Origin: Sipunculus nudus
Lineage: Eukaryota; Annelida; Sipuncula; Golfingiida; Sipunculidae
Direction of reading: 5' to 3'
Assembly (NCBI GenBank): GCA_026874595.1
Contig: CM049309.1
Coordinates: 2,020,076 to 2,084,075, forward strand
Length of the DNA stretch: 64,000 nucleotides
Shown: positions 1 through 12,015 of the stretch, one piece after another
Layout of the letters: the number at the start of each line of letters is the position of its first letter
Numbering within the stretch: position 1 is the first letter of the stretch
Position numbers and translations under genes: made by a program
Notes under the pieces: generated by a model
What the model was told of the DNA's origin: nothing
The model's database searches: none
Seen by the model: the letters and a program-made list of their open reading frames with translations, nothing else

Positions 1-314
1 GAATTACAGCTCACTGGCCGAGCATTCTATGTGCCCAAGGCCCTAAGCAAACCACGTCAGGGGCAATTCTCTCTGAGCCTGTGGCCTGTTCAGACGGTTA
101 CGCTGGGGGATGAGCTGTCACTCAAAAAGAAATGAATATGATTGGCTCCGTGTATTCCTCGCTTGGCTTTGTCTTCCAGCACAAGGTCTCATCTGATTGG
201 ACAAAAATACAGTATCTCCCTCTGGTGTTGCAATTCAGGATACGAGCTCATAACAAACAGCGCCTTACGATAATGGTAGTAGCCCTATAGGTAAAGCGCT
301 GTGTAAAGAGCGTA
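1..314 (+). mobile_element. Right part of a dispersed 0.7-kb element (copy 1)
   Basis: These bases match 57521-57834 without gaps, with roughly a dozen substitutions (about 96% identity by eye). The match stops at the GAGCGTA end (308-314), the same point at which the other copy meets its target duplication. The left part of this copy lies outside the window. The segment carries ATTGG/CCAAT-type motifs. It has no coding content. See 57136-57834 for the complete copy. Confidence 0.85.
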
Positions 315-884
315 GACACTGAGCAGATCAGTTTGAGATATATTGAGCAAAACTAATTAATTTATACCAAACAGCCTGCTACAACAAAGTGGCTAGTTTA
401 AAGTAAGATATTGCGTGGTGAAATCAGGGACGCAGGGGTAATCGGTAGCCTTTTAATCATTTTAATGACCCCGCGGCCGAGCAAATAATATGCGGCTTCG
501 CAACGTGTGAATGATCAGCCGTGAAATAAAGTAACAGGATGTTTACCGCTTCACCCTTGCTGTGTTTATCCTATGAGCACATCACAACACCTACCCGCAT
601 TAAGGTAACAACTGGGGATTGCTCAGTCCTTTGTGTTCCAGTCCCGGGAACAACAGTAACGGTGGCCTTTGATGTTGTCCGTGTCCGTATTTGTCAGGTT
701 CATTTACTCTTAGAATGTTAGTTTGAGTTCAAATCTTCTGTCCTTTGTCCGCAGTAGTGAGGTGTCCGCCTTATTGAGGTTCCGCTTATACATAACAAAT
801 AGGGAATTTTGAAGGGACTTAACTATATTGTCCGTTATAGTCAGTTGTCCATCTTAGTGAGGTGTCCGTTAGACCAGTTTTTCA

Positions 885-937
<53 letters not shown>

Positions 938-1448
938 AATGTATACATGTATATATGTATGAATATATATGTTTATATATATATGTATATATATATGGTG
1001 TACTCAGCAGGCAAAATGCACTTGCTCCCTCATTGCGTGCGACGTTCATCTTGGACCACGGGTTTTCTTCCCATGGTTCCCAAAAAATTGCCCCTCTCAC
1101 TTGCAAAGTCCTTGCAAACTCCTTGCGGTAAACAAGTTACACTTCATGCCTCGTTATTTGCTGACAATTCGTAGAGTATGTTGGATATGTCCAGCAGCCC
1201 CCATACGTGCTGCGCTTGCGATGCGTTTTGCGACTTGCGACTGAATATCAACCAATTGGTTACATTATAGTTTTGGTCAGGTGACTTGAGTCTGGACCAG
1301 TCGGTGATCAGTCGCAGCTTCATTTTGCAGCTAGCAACTTGACGTCTCATGACTTTTTTTTTTCCATTTGGACAACAGACAAAGGAAGTCGATCGAATTG
1401 ACCAACCATCTCCTTCTTGCAAAAACAATTAACTCTGAACATTTGACA
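315..1448. other. Non-coding stretch with (AT)n and a short GTCCG-type repeat
   Basis: I see no exon here. Between about 745 and 875 a motif of the type GTGAGGTGTCCG recurs at irregular spacing on the + strand. Bases 888-934 are a pure (AT)n microsatellite that continues impurely to about 996. The short open frames over the AT run (tyrosine/isoleucine runs) come from the microsatellite. Confidence 0.6.
888..934. repeat. (AT)n microsatellite
   Basis: An uninterrupted AT dinucleotide run of about 47 bp, followed by interrupted AT/GT runs to about 996. Confidence 0.95.
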
Positions 1449-2180
1449 TTTGAGTATGAACATCAGCTACATTTAGACCATTGAGTCGGAACATCAGCTA
1501 CATTTAGACCATTGAGTCGGAACATCAGCTACATTTAGACCATTGAGTCTGAACATCAGCTACATTTAGACTATTGAGTCTGAACATCAGCTACTTTTAG
1601 ACTATTGAGTCTGAACATCAGCTACATTTAGACCATTGAGTCTGAACATCAGCAACATTTAGACCATTGAGTCTGAACATCAGCTACATTTAGACCATTG
1701 AGTCTGAACATCAGCTACATTTAGACTATTGAGTCTGAACATCAGCTACATTTAGACCATTGAGTCTGAACATCAGCTACATTTAGACCATTGAGTCTGA
1801 AAATCAGCTACATTTAGACCATTGAGTCTGAACATCAGCTACATTTAGACCATTGAGTCTGAACATCAGCAACATTTAGACTATTGAGTCTGAACATCAG
1901 CTACATTTAGACCATTGAGTCTGAACATCAGCTACATTTAGACTATTGAGTCTGAACATCAGCTACATTTAGACCATTGAGTCTGAACATCAGCTACATT
2001 TAGACCATTGAGTCTGAACATCAGCTACATTTAGACTATTGAGTCTGATCATCAGCTACATTTAGACCATTGAGTCTGAACATCAGCTACATTTAGACTA
2101 TTGAGTCTGAACATCAGCAACATTTAGACCATTGAGTCTGATCATCAGCTACATTTGGCCCATTGAGTCTGAACATCAGC
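1449..2180 (+). repeat. 31-bp minisatellite, about 23 copies
   Basis: Tandem monomers of 31 bp carry the core CATCAGCTACATTTAGACC followed by ATTGAGTCTGAA. Copies differ by single substitutions: ACC/ACT before ATTGAG, GCTAC/GCAAC, GAACATC/GATCATC. The first monomers have GAGTCGG where later ones have GAGTCTG, a small subgroup at the left edge. Stops occur within the unit, so it is not coding. The right edge runs into CATGTAGCTGATC, which is partly complementary to the monomer's own ATCAGCTACAT. Confidence 0.95.
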
Positions 2181-3712
2181 CATGTAGCTGATCGTGATAG
2201 ATGTTGTGAGAGTGTATACAAAATTAAATATTTCTATTTCTCAACAAGGGTAAGTTGATTTTTTTCATGGCCTACATAAATATGATTTGGTATACGTTTG
2301 AAAATCGCTATTCTATGTGATGGCAATTTCTAAATGTATTCTCTTAGTTCTTTGTATGGTCAGACACTATCTTTTCCAGTTTATACACTTTATGAATCAC
2401 GGGACACTCCCTGACCATGATTCTGCGTCACAAGCAGTCACAGACGACGGCAAATTGTCTGCTACTTTTTGCAGACATAATCAAAGCAATTCGCCAGTGG
2501 GCGGCAGGCTTTAGAGAAAACAAAGTGAGGGCAGACTTCTGGTAATCCAGCAGTAACACAGAAAATGACGTCATCAGCAACGTCAAAGCAACATAAATAG
2601 AATGTAGGAGGAGAAAGACATGATTTATATCTTGTGGTCTACAAATCTCAAAGTCAGTTTCCACTAAAATTGTTTTTAAATCCTCTTATTCATTACAATT
2701 TTAATATGACCTTCGATATGTCTATCAGGTCATTCAAGGAAAAACGGTCGTGAAACCCGGGCATAAGTGGAAAGGTTTATAAATCTTTAAAATGAAATCT
2801 CTGACTTGAAATTTCTTGTATCTACACTGCTAAAGTATCAGAGTTCATAAAGACTAATTTTGTATTCATACATTTTAAATCATGTTTATTTATTATAATT
2901 ATTATTATTATTATTATTTGGGCTCCCGCGTGAGTAAGCGGTTGCCATATAGTAAACACCCTGTCCGTCCGTCTGTCCGTCCATATATATATAAGTTTGA
3001 ATATAGTAAACACCCTGTCCGTCCGCCTGTCCGTCCATATATATATAAGTTTGAATATGTTTGATCCGGATCTTAAGTTTTAATTGCCAGAATGTTTTCA
3101 AACTTGACTCATATATGGCACACTACTAAATTAAGATTCCTATCACGGAATCCACTTAATTACAAATCTTGTGGATGCATTTTAATCCAAACGTTTCATC
3201 CCAAATCATTTCAAGTTCCTCGCATGGCTTACCAGCCGATAGGGGAAGAAAACCGAGATTTTGGGGGTCAAAGGTCAAGGTCACCGGGCCCCCTTCTTAA
3301 AAGATATTGATTTTCGACTCACAAGGTCACATGACCATCCTACTGATTTACATGCTGACCATGCTTACAATTTAATACACCCGATGTTATTATGCCCCTC
3401 TTGCTAGGGATGCACTGCTTTCAGTTTCTAGCATTTTAAAAGTACTCTTAATATTTCATGTATGGATTTCCTTGAAATTTGTTATGCACGTTGGTCTTAG
3501 ACAAGTTACAGACATGTTACAGTGTGAGCCCCTTAAAATAATCTGACGCGCAGTTGTGAAAGTCAACTGAGCGTCAGGACCCAGTGGTCATTGTTTTTGC
3601 AAATCAAGCAAGACATTTATAATTATATTGATTACAGAAACGGTCGCTCCCGTAATCTCTGTAAAACGAGCGCAGGAGATTTAATAAACTTTGTAAACAC
3701 TATCAATGAACC
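2181..3712. other. Non-coding, with a short family G tandem repeat and an element tail
   Basis: I find no exon here. At 2919-3060 a block beginning GGGCTCCCGCGTGAG contains two tandem copies of TAGTAAACACCCTGTCCGTC followed by a GTCCGTCC run and TATATATATAAG. At about 3566-3596 the sequence CTGAGCGTCAGGACC followed by CATTGTTT resembles the tail of family A elements, so an old relative probably ends there. The remainder is plain AT-rich sequence. Confidence 0.5.
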
Positions 3713-5866
3713 TTTTTAGCTCAGCTGACTATAAGTCATCCGTTAACAGGGCACAAATCGTAACAGTTGGACCTAGAATCTTTTAACGTGACATCCTGGG
3801 GAGTCCATAAAAAAATCTCCTTGGAAACCTGAAATTTTTCATTTTTACACCTTTTTGCTCAGCTGACTGTAAGTCATCTGAGCTTTAGCTATAGCGATCA
3901 CTCTTTGTCCGTCCGGCCGTCTGTCCGTTAACGGGGCACAAATCGTAACCACTGGACCTGGAATCTTCTCACTTTACATCCAGAGAGGTCCATGAATAAT
4001 TTCTCCTTGGAAACCTGGAATTAGGTCTCTGTTACCCATATTCTTCAAGCTATGGGGCTATGGAGTACCCCCCTGAATAATGAAAAATTTAATACAAAAG
4101 CTTAGGTATCTGAACAACTAATGCATTGATCACCATGATTCTTTGCATGAATATTGATCATGGAGTGTTACATAATTTTTTCCAGACTGGTGGCGCCACC
4201 TGTATTTTTTCAACTTTTTACCATTTGTTTTTTTTTTCTCTTTTTTGAGAGCTTTAAAGATGTGGTCATCTGTTAACAGGGCACAAATTTTAACAACTGG
4301 ACCTAGAATCTTCTGTCTTGAAATTCAGGGAGGCCCATGAGAAGTCTCCATGGAAACCTGGATTTAGGTCTCTGTTACCCAAAACCTGTGAGCAGTGGTG
4401 CTTCCAAGTACCCCCCTGAATAAATAAAACTTTGATACAAAAGCTCCAGTATCTGAACAATTAATGCATTGATCACCCTGATTCTTTGCATGCTTATTCA
4501 TCATGGAGTGTTTCATCAGTTCTTGCAGACTTGTGGTGCCACCTGGATTAAAAAAAAAAAATTATCACATTTTTTGTTCTCTATTTGTGAGACGTTCAAA
4601 GATGCGGTCGTCCGTTAACAGGGCACAAATTGTAACCATTGGTTGGAGAATCTTCTAACAGGGAGGTCTTTGAAAAATATCATTGGAAACTTGAAATTAG
4701 GTCTCTATTACCCATATTCTCTGGACTATGGGCTTATAAGCACTCCTTAGCAAAATTAAAAATTTGATACCAAAGCAGGGCACAAATCAAAAACATTGGA
4801 CCTGGAATCTTCTAACTTGACATCCTCAAAAGGTTTCCCCAGAAACGTGAAATTCGATCACTGTGATCTATATTCTCAGAGTTTTGGGGTATGTTTGAGC
4901 ATCCCAGAAATAATGCAAAATACACACAAATTGCCAGATTCCTCAAGAAAGGCTGGTTGGATTGTCATCAAATTTGTTCTGCTTACGGGTTTGATGAACT
5001 TAAGCTAATATGCATGAACAATAATGCCACCTACAATATCTTAATTAGTTGTCTATGGAAGGACATATTGTCAACATGTCAGTCGGCTGAGCGTGATGAC
5101 CCATGGGTCACTTGTTTCTGTATATTTGAGACCTTCAAATGAAGCGGTCGCCTGTAACAGGCGACATTCGTTACCGTTTGACCTAGAATTTTCCTAGAAC
5201 TGGAAATCCAGGGAGGACTTAAGCAAATCTCCTTGGAAACCTGAAATTAGGTCTCTGTTATCCATATCCTCCGAGTTATGGGGCTCGTAAATGCCTAAAG
5301 CATAATTTAGAATTAGATACATCAGCTCAAGTATCTATATAACTAATGCATTGACCACCATGATTATTTGCATGCAGATTGATCATGGAGGGTTTCATCG
5401 GTTCCTGCAGACTGGTGGCACCAACTGTATTTTTAGTTCAGCTGACTGAGAGACATCTGAGCTATAGCGATCACCCTTTGTCCGTCGTCCGCCCGTCTGT
5501 CTCTCTGTCCGTTAACACTTAACAGGGCATAAATCGCAACCGTTGAACTTAAAATCTTCTGACTTAAAATCCAGGGAGGTCCTAGGCAAATCTCCTCGGA
5601 AACCTACAATTAGGTCTATGTTATTCATACCCTCAAAGCTATGGAGCTCGTAAGTACCCCCATGAATATTTCAAAATTTGATACAAAAGCTCCAGTATCT
5701 GAATAACTAATGCATTGATTGCCATGATTCTTTGCATGCATATTCATCATTTTGTGTTCCATCAGTGCCTGTAGACTGGTGGCGTCACCTTTATTGGTTT
5801 CAATTTTTACACATTTTTTTCTACTTTTGAGACCTTCTAATAAAGCAGTCATCCGTTTACAGGGCA
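3713..5866 (+). repeat. Family A: hairpin-headed tandem-core repeat (A1)
   Basis: Heads of the form AGCTCAGCTGAC-TGTAA-GTCATCTGAGCT (an imperfect hairpin) occur near 3716, 3851 and 5437. The latter two are followed by CTATAGCGATCAC and a GTCCGTCC microsatellite. The body is a roughly 430-bp unit in tandem: GTTAACAGGGCACAAATCGT, then AATCTTCTAACTTGACATCC, GAAACCTGAAATTAGGTCTC, GCATTGATCACCATGATTC and GACTGGTGGCGCCACCTGTA. A tail with the palindrome TGACCCATGGGTCA followed by CTTGTTT is present near 5098. Copies are diverged by roughly 15-25%. Other copies lie at 13400-16520 (+), 37727-41536 (-) and 62735-62999 (-). There is no coding capacity. The layout resembles tandem-core Helitron-related elements of bivalves; that assignment is inference. 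Confidence 0.8.
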
Positions 5867-6204
5867 CAAATCGCCTTTGTGTAAGGGCTTCAGACTTTTT
5901 TTGCGATCTGGGCCGCCCTTTTCCTGACCCTGGGACATTTTGTAGTCTTTGTCATTAGTCCTCCTGTGTTGGACCCCTCCTTTTCCTAAATCCTGGATCC
6001 GCCCCTTTTTTTGGGGGGGGGGGGGGGTCGTTGCTATAATACACACATCTTTTAATGAAGGTTACGTCTTGTTATCATCTTTGAAGTTCGATCCTTGTCA
6101 CACTTTTGAGAACCTGATGTTACCAGGTGATTAATTAAAAGCAATTAAGCCAAACAGTTAATTTACATTTACTTCAACTCTGCAGTTGGTTATAAGTTAC
6201 TTAG
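5867..6204. other. Poly-G tract and MITE-like end, no gene
   Basis: The motif CCTAAATCCTGGATCCGCCC ends near 6005 and is followed by T7 and a 16-nt G run. The same CCTGGATCCGCC terminus closes the small element at 11244-11400, so this is probably one end of a related degraded element. No exon was seen before the acceptor at 6203-6204. Confidence 0.5.
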
Positions 6205-6483
6205 AGGCACACCGGTCATTCGCTGTGCAATAATCACTTGGATAGGAGCAGTGATGGGAATGTCTTCTGCGCTAAAACCCCTGGCAAGGGACTTTACTAC
6301 AAGTGCGAACCCATTTCACCCATTGGGGATTGGACACTGGTTATGGGAGACAAGCAAAATTTTGAGAATATTTTTAGGGGGTCCTTAAGGGTTCTGAGAA
6401 AAAGCTACAAGAAAGGACCCGAAAGACTATCGAAGCACAGCGTGAGGTGGGATGAGACTGTCTTCGATGATGTTGTACTATAA
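6205..6483 (+). CDS. Orphan C-terminal exon, function unknown
   Basis: A reading frame of 92 codons plus stop starts just after a credible acceptor (GTTACTTAG at 6196-6204, preceded by a pyrimidine-rich stretch) and ends at TAA 6481-6483. An in-frame stop at 6202-6204 marks the 5' limit, and there is no ATG near the start, so this looks like a terminal exon rather than a whole gene. The peptide starts RHTGHSLCNNHLDRSSDG, contains three cysteines in its first 40 residues, GDWTLVMGDK in the middle, a basic stretch LRVLRKSYKKGPERLSK, and ends ETVFDDVVL. Base composition is richer in GC than the flanks. ATTAAA directly follows the stop. I do not recognise the family and found no upstream exon in phase. 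It could be a retained pseudogene fragment. Confidence 0.42.
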   Translation, partial: RHTGHSLCNNHLDRSSDGNVFCAKTPGKGLYYKCEPISPIGDWTLVMGDKQNFENIFRGSLRVLRKSYKKGPERLSKHSVRWDETVFDDVVL

Positions 6484-7917
6484 ATTAAACCTTAGAATAC
6501 ATTCTTATGTCAAGAATCCAGGAGAAAACTGGATGGTCAGGTGTCTGTTCCGCAGGAGGGGTTCCATTAAAATTGGATATATGTTTAACAATTGGCAGAT
6601 CACCATCAAAAACTAAGTGGCCATGAAGAATTGAGAGATAGATCGAATTAACTAGAATGAAACACAAACATTTCAAAATGTTTAAAAATGCAATTTATAT
6701 AAATATCATATTTGTTCCAAAAAGAACTACATTTAAAGCAGCTGATAGGTTGTTTAGTGTCAAAAACGTTTCCCAAAGATAAACTATACATGTAACAAAT
6801 TAAGGCTGGCAACCAGTGGGACGCTATGTCGCTTGGTCACAAGATCTAGAAGAATAAAATATAAAGTTTTGTTCTTGTCATGAAATATTTTATCTCAGAT
6901 GAGTCATTATAGTCCAAAATAAAGCCCTGAAAATATTTAAATTTAGGTAATAAACCGACAGTTTTAAACGAACACACTATAGTTATTGGTTTTCAAAAGG
7001 TTATGGTAGTATAAAGCATCCTATATCTTAAATCAATCCAAAGTTTATTTTAAATTCCCAATACACCCCATAAAGTACACTTTATTTTAACCTGGTACAG
7101 TGTTTTGTTGGTGGTGCACATATGTTTGAGCTTTTTATCTATTTTCACGTGATCATTTAACGTTTTGAAAACTTTAAGTTTTAAAAGGTACACTTTTTTT
7201 AAGAATCCAATAACAGTAAGCAACTTTTAGTGGTCTAACATACATCAAACTACATTAAAATATTTTTTTTTGGTTTTTTTTTTTGCATATTTCTCTGTCA
7301 TTGAAAACAAACTCCATAAGTGAAATTTTAAAATTTGAGCCGATCAAAAATTAAAATTTCAATTTTCAACAAGAAAGACACACGCAGGGGATTTTCATTA
7401 TGTCTAGAACTAATGCTGTACAATGTCAGCTGTCTAACTATGGAGACTTTTTTTTATTCAGTACCGGGATTACAGGTAATAATGCGTGGAGATTTACTTG
7501 TCTTCAGTAAATAATTAGAAGGAGTTTAGTCGAATAACTTGCCTAGTAAATGTTCATTAGTATAGATGCGTTTACATATTGTGTCTGTTTAGTCGCACTG
7601 TATTTTTCGCAGAAGGCTGTCGTTTCTGTGACGGCCGAACTGGAGAAAAACAAGTACGAAATTTCATTACAATGTAGGTGAAACAATTACTTCGCACATC
7701 GAATAAATATTAATGTTACCTAAAGAAAAACATTTTCGTTAAATTATTGCTATTAATTTTTTTTATTTCATTGATTAACATGATTGGAATAATGATCATA
7801 AATTGTTTTACCCGAAGCAACAAGCTCGTGCAATCAGTAGAAAGCACGAGTGGTTTGATTGTGCAGCCTAAAACAATTTCAGTGTGCACTTAGAGCTAAT
7901 ACATATAAAAAAATATA

Positions 7918-7953
<36 letters not shown>

Positions 7954-8040
7954 AAGCTCGAATGCTCGATTTATATGAGTGGTTGTGTGTATGAGACAAA
8001 TAACCACTCAATAAACATACATAATTTAACAAATATAATA
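6484..8040. other. AT-rich non-coding stretch
   Basis: No exon or recognisable repeat body was seen. Short homopolymers (T8-T10 near 7264-7285) and an (AT)n run at 7921-7948 are present. AATAAA-type hexamers occur (for example near 6854) but cannot be assigned to a transcript. Confidence 0.5.
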
Positions 8041-8044
8041 AATG

Positions 8045-8185
8045 GACTGTCGAGGGGAAAAACGTTCGGCTCTCTCCGCTGGCGACCCGAGTTCAATCCC
8101 CGGCGTGGCTATGAGAGTGGGTTGTAGTGGCCAGTCTGGATCCGGCGGTTTCCTCCACCTCCAGACTACCGAACACCATCATCTG
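8045..8185 (+). mobile_element. tRNA-derived SINE, copy 1
   Basis: A box-B-like element GAGTTCAATCCC (8089-8100) is followed by CGGCGTGGCTATGAGAGTGG, GTTGTAGTGGCC, GGATCCGGCGGTTTCCTCC and ACCTCCAGACTACCG. The central part matches, in reverse orientation, 61505-61682 (CTATAAGAGTGGGTTGTAGT and GTTTCCTCCACC there), which shows a dispersed family. A tRNA-like head plus a conserved downstream body is typical of SINEs. This copy is diverged and its box A is weak. Confidence 0.6.
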
Positions 8186-11100
8186 TACCACATAATAATT
8201 ACATGTTAAATCCATGAACAATTAATAAAGTTAATAGTTTTTTAAACTGTTAATCGATTTAGCTATGGTAAAGCTGTGCTACGGCCTCGGGGGTTGTTAG
8301 AGTGATCTGTGAGGAAAGGAAACCACCTTTTTCCCCGTTAAGTCCCGTTCATGTGTGTGCGATGGTATCCCCCCCCCCCCCCTTCCCTTACGCCACACCC
8401 TAATGAAATACTTGTTCTATGAACTCACCACTCGTTTTTTCGCTTTCAAGGATCACGGTAATGTTACTAATTGCGCGAGACACCTGTGATCGTTATGATC
8501 ACGCCCTCGTGCGTGATACACGGCTGTCAATGTGCGTGATGAACCATTCACGTCCGCTCCAGACGACTTTGAGACCTCATCTGATCAAAATTTAATACTG
8601 AACGTCACATATTCTGTGTTGTAATGGATACCCCCTTCAGTACTCACAGTAAGCATGAAACTTTCGGATACCCGTACCGGTGCATGCAGGCTTGAGACTA
8701 TATCCGCACGTACTTTGTGATAGACCTCAGTACTTTTTTGTAAGATGTTGCCAGGGATATACATATATATATTTGTATACAATATGCTTCATAAAATTCT
8801 GAATACCTATATCATGGTTTTGTTCAAATGATATTTCTCCCTGGCTTTGATTTATATTTTTCTCGCTAATATTTATCACCGATCAAGCCAACGTCCTTAT
8901 GTTATCCTCGGTCTCGTAAATCGAGGTTGCGCATAATGACAATGACTGAAATGGTGCTGCCTTGGCGGAGGTCTGCGCCCTTCGAATGCTATTTAAAGGA
9001 AAACATTGCACCAATGATATCGGAAGTAATGCGTCGATGAACTTTTTGTTTCCTTCACTCGTCAAACCTAATTTTATCGATAATCGAACCTTGACCTATG
9101 CCCCATATAACCCCCCCCCCCCGAGGAACAGGAAACCGTTTCGAAATTTGACTTTACTTGAGTCTACTTTCTCATGTACATGGACTCGAGGGTCCAGGAC
9201 TCGAATTTTATTTGTCTTTGGAAGTGGTTGCTTGAGAAATTAGGCCGAGTTCATAACCAGTACAATAAATGAAAACAGTGTCCGTATATAATGACCGTCA
9301 TATTTCATGGCGCATTATATAGACTTGCATGTGGGCACTGTTGACTAAATAAAACAAAAACTACGTCAAGCCTCAACCAGGTTTTATCTCGATATGTAAT
9401 TAAATAAAAATAAAACGGCATGAGTAAATTAACATTAAATACACATTAATGTCATTTTATAAATTCAAAGTGATTTTAATAGAGAAATATAAATTGAGCT
9501 CGGACTCGAATTCCGGAAGACTTGGACCTTTAAAGAAGACTCATTCGGACATGGACTCGATTGGCCTGGACTCGACATTCGCTCAGACTTGATTTCGTGG
9601 AAAACGGTGATTTTCCATCCGCACTATATTTATGCATATTTACCGGGACAGTCGGATGAGTTCGTAGATGAAATGGTGGGCTGGGTTTATTTGAGGCTCA
9701 TGCTTAGCACGTCCCAGTCATAATCTCTAGTCTCTTTAAACATAAACAAGGCAGAAAGAGCAGAGAAAAGGCGGTTTGTAATAGAGTTAGACGTTGGTAT
9801 CTCAGAGCCAAACATTTGATATACCGGTCTATTTGAGGGAAGGATTGGGTAAAGTCTTATCTATTGACCTGCTCTCAGGAGTTATAATTATACCATCGCC
9901 AGGGCTTATTATGTGCTTATCGCCGTTAGTTTATTGGTTTGTCTGTTAGCCGATTTATTCAAAAAGTGACAGACGGGTTTAGGTTATATTTTATGGAATG
10001 TAAGGATAACACACATGAGGTAATCTGAGTCTCATATGTTCCTTACAGAATTCATTGTGAGATCAAGCACTTTCACAGCCGAGGCCAGATTCGTTAAAAG
10101 GTATCAGGACCACCTTTGATCCAGACATAGAGTTGGTGAATCGTGACGCTCATTTTCTGTGTAGCACACCAGAGGTTTAAGGGGATCTTTTAAATGTGGT
10201 CTCTTAAATACTTTCTAGTATGCTCTTTAATTTATTGCGTATTTTTATAAAGCATGGACAGTAATTTTCGTAACTCAAAGTTATGTATGATTTATGTGTT
10301 TATGCGTCCCTTTTCTTGTAACCATAAATTTTAATATTTCACTTTTTGTCCCTAAGTTTGTTCTATATCAACATGTATGGTGACGTCGGTATTCCGTATG
10401 AACAGTACCTGTGTGTGTGTGTGCGTGTGTGTGCGTGTTTTGAATCCTTATTTCGGAGGTTTAATATTAGCCACACATAATATTGTATTGAAATTAGGCC
10501 TTTAATAATACATAATCACAAGACAAATTTCGCTCACGATTTGGTACACCATACGATATGTGTGACGTTTATTATAATTTTTACATTCCAAACTAATTTT
10601 ATTCAGTTAGCCAATCAAATATCATGCTGCTGGTTTCCGGCCTTTGACCTGCCTCACATGCCTTACAAGGCACTGAATACATTTGATTAACTGTTACACG
10701 CCAGTTTCCATCGGGTGATAAAATATTGCGAACCTATCGACACAGGGGCATCTGATGACTTTATCGGGACTCTGGTGTATCATTTTATCCTTGTCGTCCT
10801 TACTTGAATGACAGTGAGTAGAGCGCATACCTCCGCCAAGGAATGCTTACCCTACCGGATTCGATCCTTTACCGGATCCGTGCTTTATTCAGATACCATT
10901 ATTTTTTTCCGGATCCGTGCGTTATCCGGATCCTTGCCAAACGTTATTTGGATCTTCCCCGGCCCTTGTTCAAGCCATCAACAGAATTCTTTGAAAGCTT
11001 AAATAGTTATCAATAAACATCCAGACACGGATGACAACATACCCTCCCTGGCGGAGATAATAAAGATGACATCTGTGTCGGGTTATTTCGTACGTTCTTT

Positions 11101-11243
11101 ATCTTGGCCTAAGGTTATACAGGTCTATTCCTGTTTGATTGCAATGACGCGCCTGATGTTTTTTATTCATATAAACTCGGCAGGGTTTTTCCACATACAC
11201 ATGTAATATTAGGTGAAATCTAAACAAACAATGAAGCACATAG
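8186..11243. other. Non-coding, with remnants of several small dispersed elements
   Basis: There is no exon I can support. Contents: C13 near 8370; CTTGGCGGAGGTCTGCGCCC at about 8963, part of a widely dispersed motif; C12 near 9111; blocks rich in GGACTCGA at 9155-9215 and 9490-9600, in part reverse-related, possibly arms of a hAT-type non-autonomous element; a (GT)n tract at about 10411-10436; and a small element at 10819-11057. Confidence 0.45.
10819..11057 (+). repeat. Small dispersed element with CCTCCGCCAAGG motif
   Basis: The left end AGAGCGCATACCTCCGCCAA recurs at about 50486 (AGAGCGCATACCTCTGCCAT) and, reversed, near 8963-8980. The right end CCCTGGCGGAGATAATA is an imperfect inverted match to the left end. 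Inside, CCGGATCCGTGC occurs twice with close variants. The content is non-coding. Confidence 0.4.
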
Positions 11244-11400
11244 CAGGGGTGAATCCGTTGGGGGTACTTTAGCACCCCTGCACTCTTGTTCAACGCTTCT
11301 ACCATATTTAATAGTTGTAGGCTTTTTTTTTTGGTATTAGTTCCTCCATGTAATTTTATAAATGGTAAGTCCCCTCCCCCAAATCCTGGATCCGCCCCTG
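11244..11400. mobile_element. 157-bp MITE-like element with GGATCC termini
   Basis: The left terminus CAGGGGTGAATCCGTTGG and the reverse complement of the right terminus, CAGGGGCGGATCCAGGATTT, form imperfect terminal inverted repeats. The internal 150 bp is non-coding. No convincing target duplication is visible. Confidence 0.5.
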
Positions 11401-11972
11401 TATAATAAACCACCAGGCAAAGTCAATGTGTGTCTGCCATGTTGGATCTTTGTGATACAAGGCAGATTCCGGCGTGGTGTCATTATCGGTTTGAGTAAAC
11501 GGGGCTTTCCAAGCCGGGCCCAATAAAAACACTGTCTTTAATGTCGGTACAAGGTTGCAAAACCTTCTTTCCCCGGCAAAGTCAGTGTTCCTTTTACCCT
11601 TTTGTCTGCAGCGATCATTTTTCCTGTTTATTTTCCTGGACCACAAACGGTCTTTTCCTTGAGAATTAAACTACACAATATCACGTTTTCGTCATATAAT
11701 AAAATACCGCTTATGGTGCAGACAAATGACGGCCAAGTCGTTTTCGGTAAGTGAAACCCAGTCTGTCACATCAGTAGGGCTTTCACGGTTGCCAGGAGAA
11801 TGGTGGTTGAGGGTTTCTATGGCAACAGACAAGTTTATGACGTCACAAAGACATACCGGCTAACTGGTCGATACATTCCTTTAGGATTTGAAGACGGAGG
11901 GATATATGTCTCATAATAAACCCCCAAAGGGATGAGTTCGGATGTCATAATGTTTTTTCATGGGATACTACA

Positions 11973-12015
11973 ATGTACCGCCTATATTGCACTCTTTCAG
12001 CTGTTTTGTGTCTGG
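11973..12015 (+). CDS. TSR gene exon 1: start codon and signal peptide
   Basis: ATG at 11973 has the context ACAATG and is followed by codons for [14 protein letters not shown], a short hydrophobic leader. The exon ends in CTGG and the donor GTAAGT (12016-12021) matches the animal consensus fully. It ends in phase 1, which fits exon 2 at 17929. A weak TATA-like GATATATG lies near 11902; no stronger promoter was seen. Confidence 0.68.

Noticed and set aside
809-1174. Frames with IYIYIY runs, also at 20562, 20805, 34439-34730 and 34758
   Set aside because: Translations of (AT)n microsatellites.
1449-2180. CRISPR-like array
   Set aside because: There are no unique spacers between repeats: the whole 31-bp unit repeats, as in the other arrays here, and the DNA is eukaryotic.
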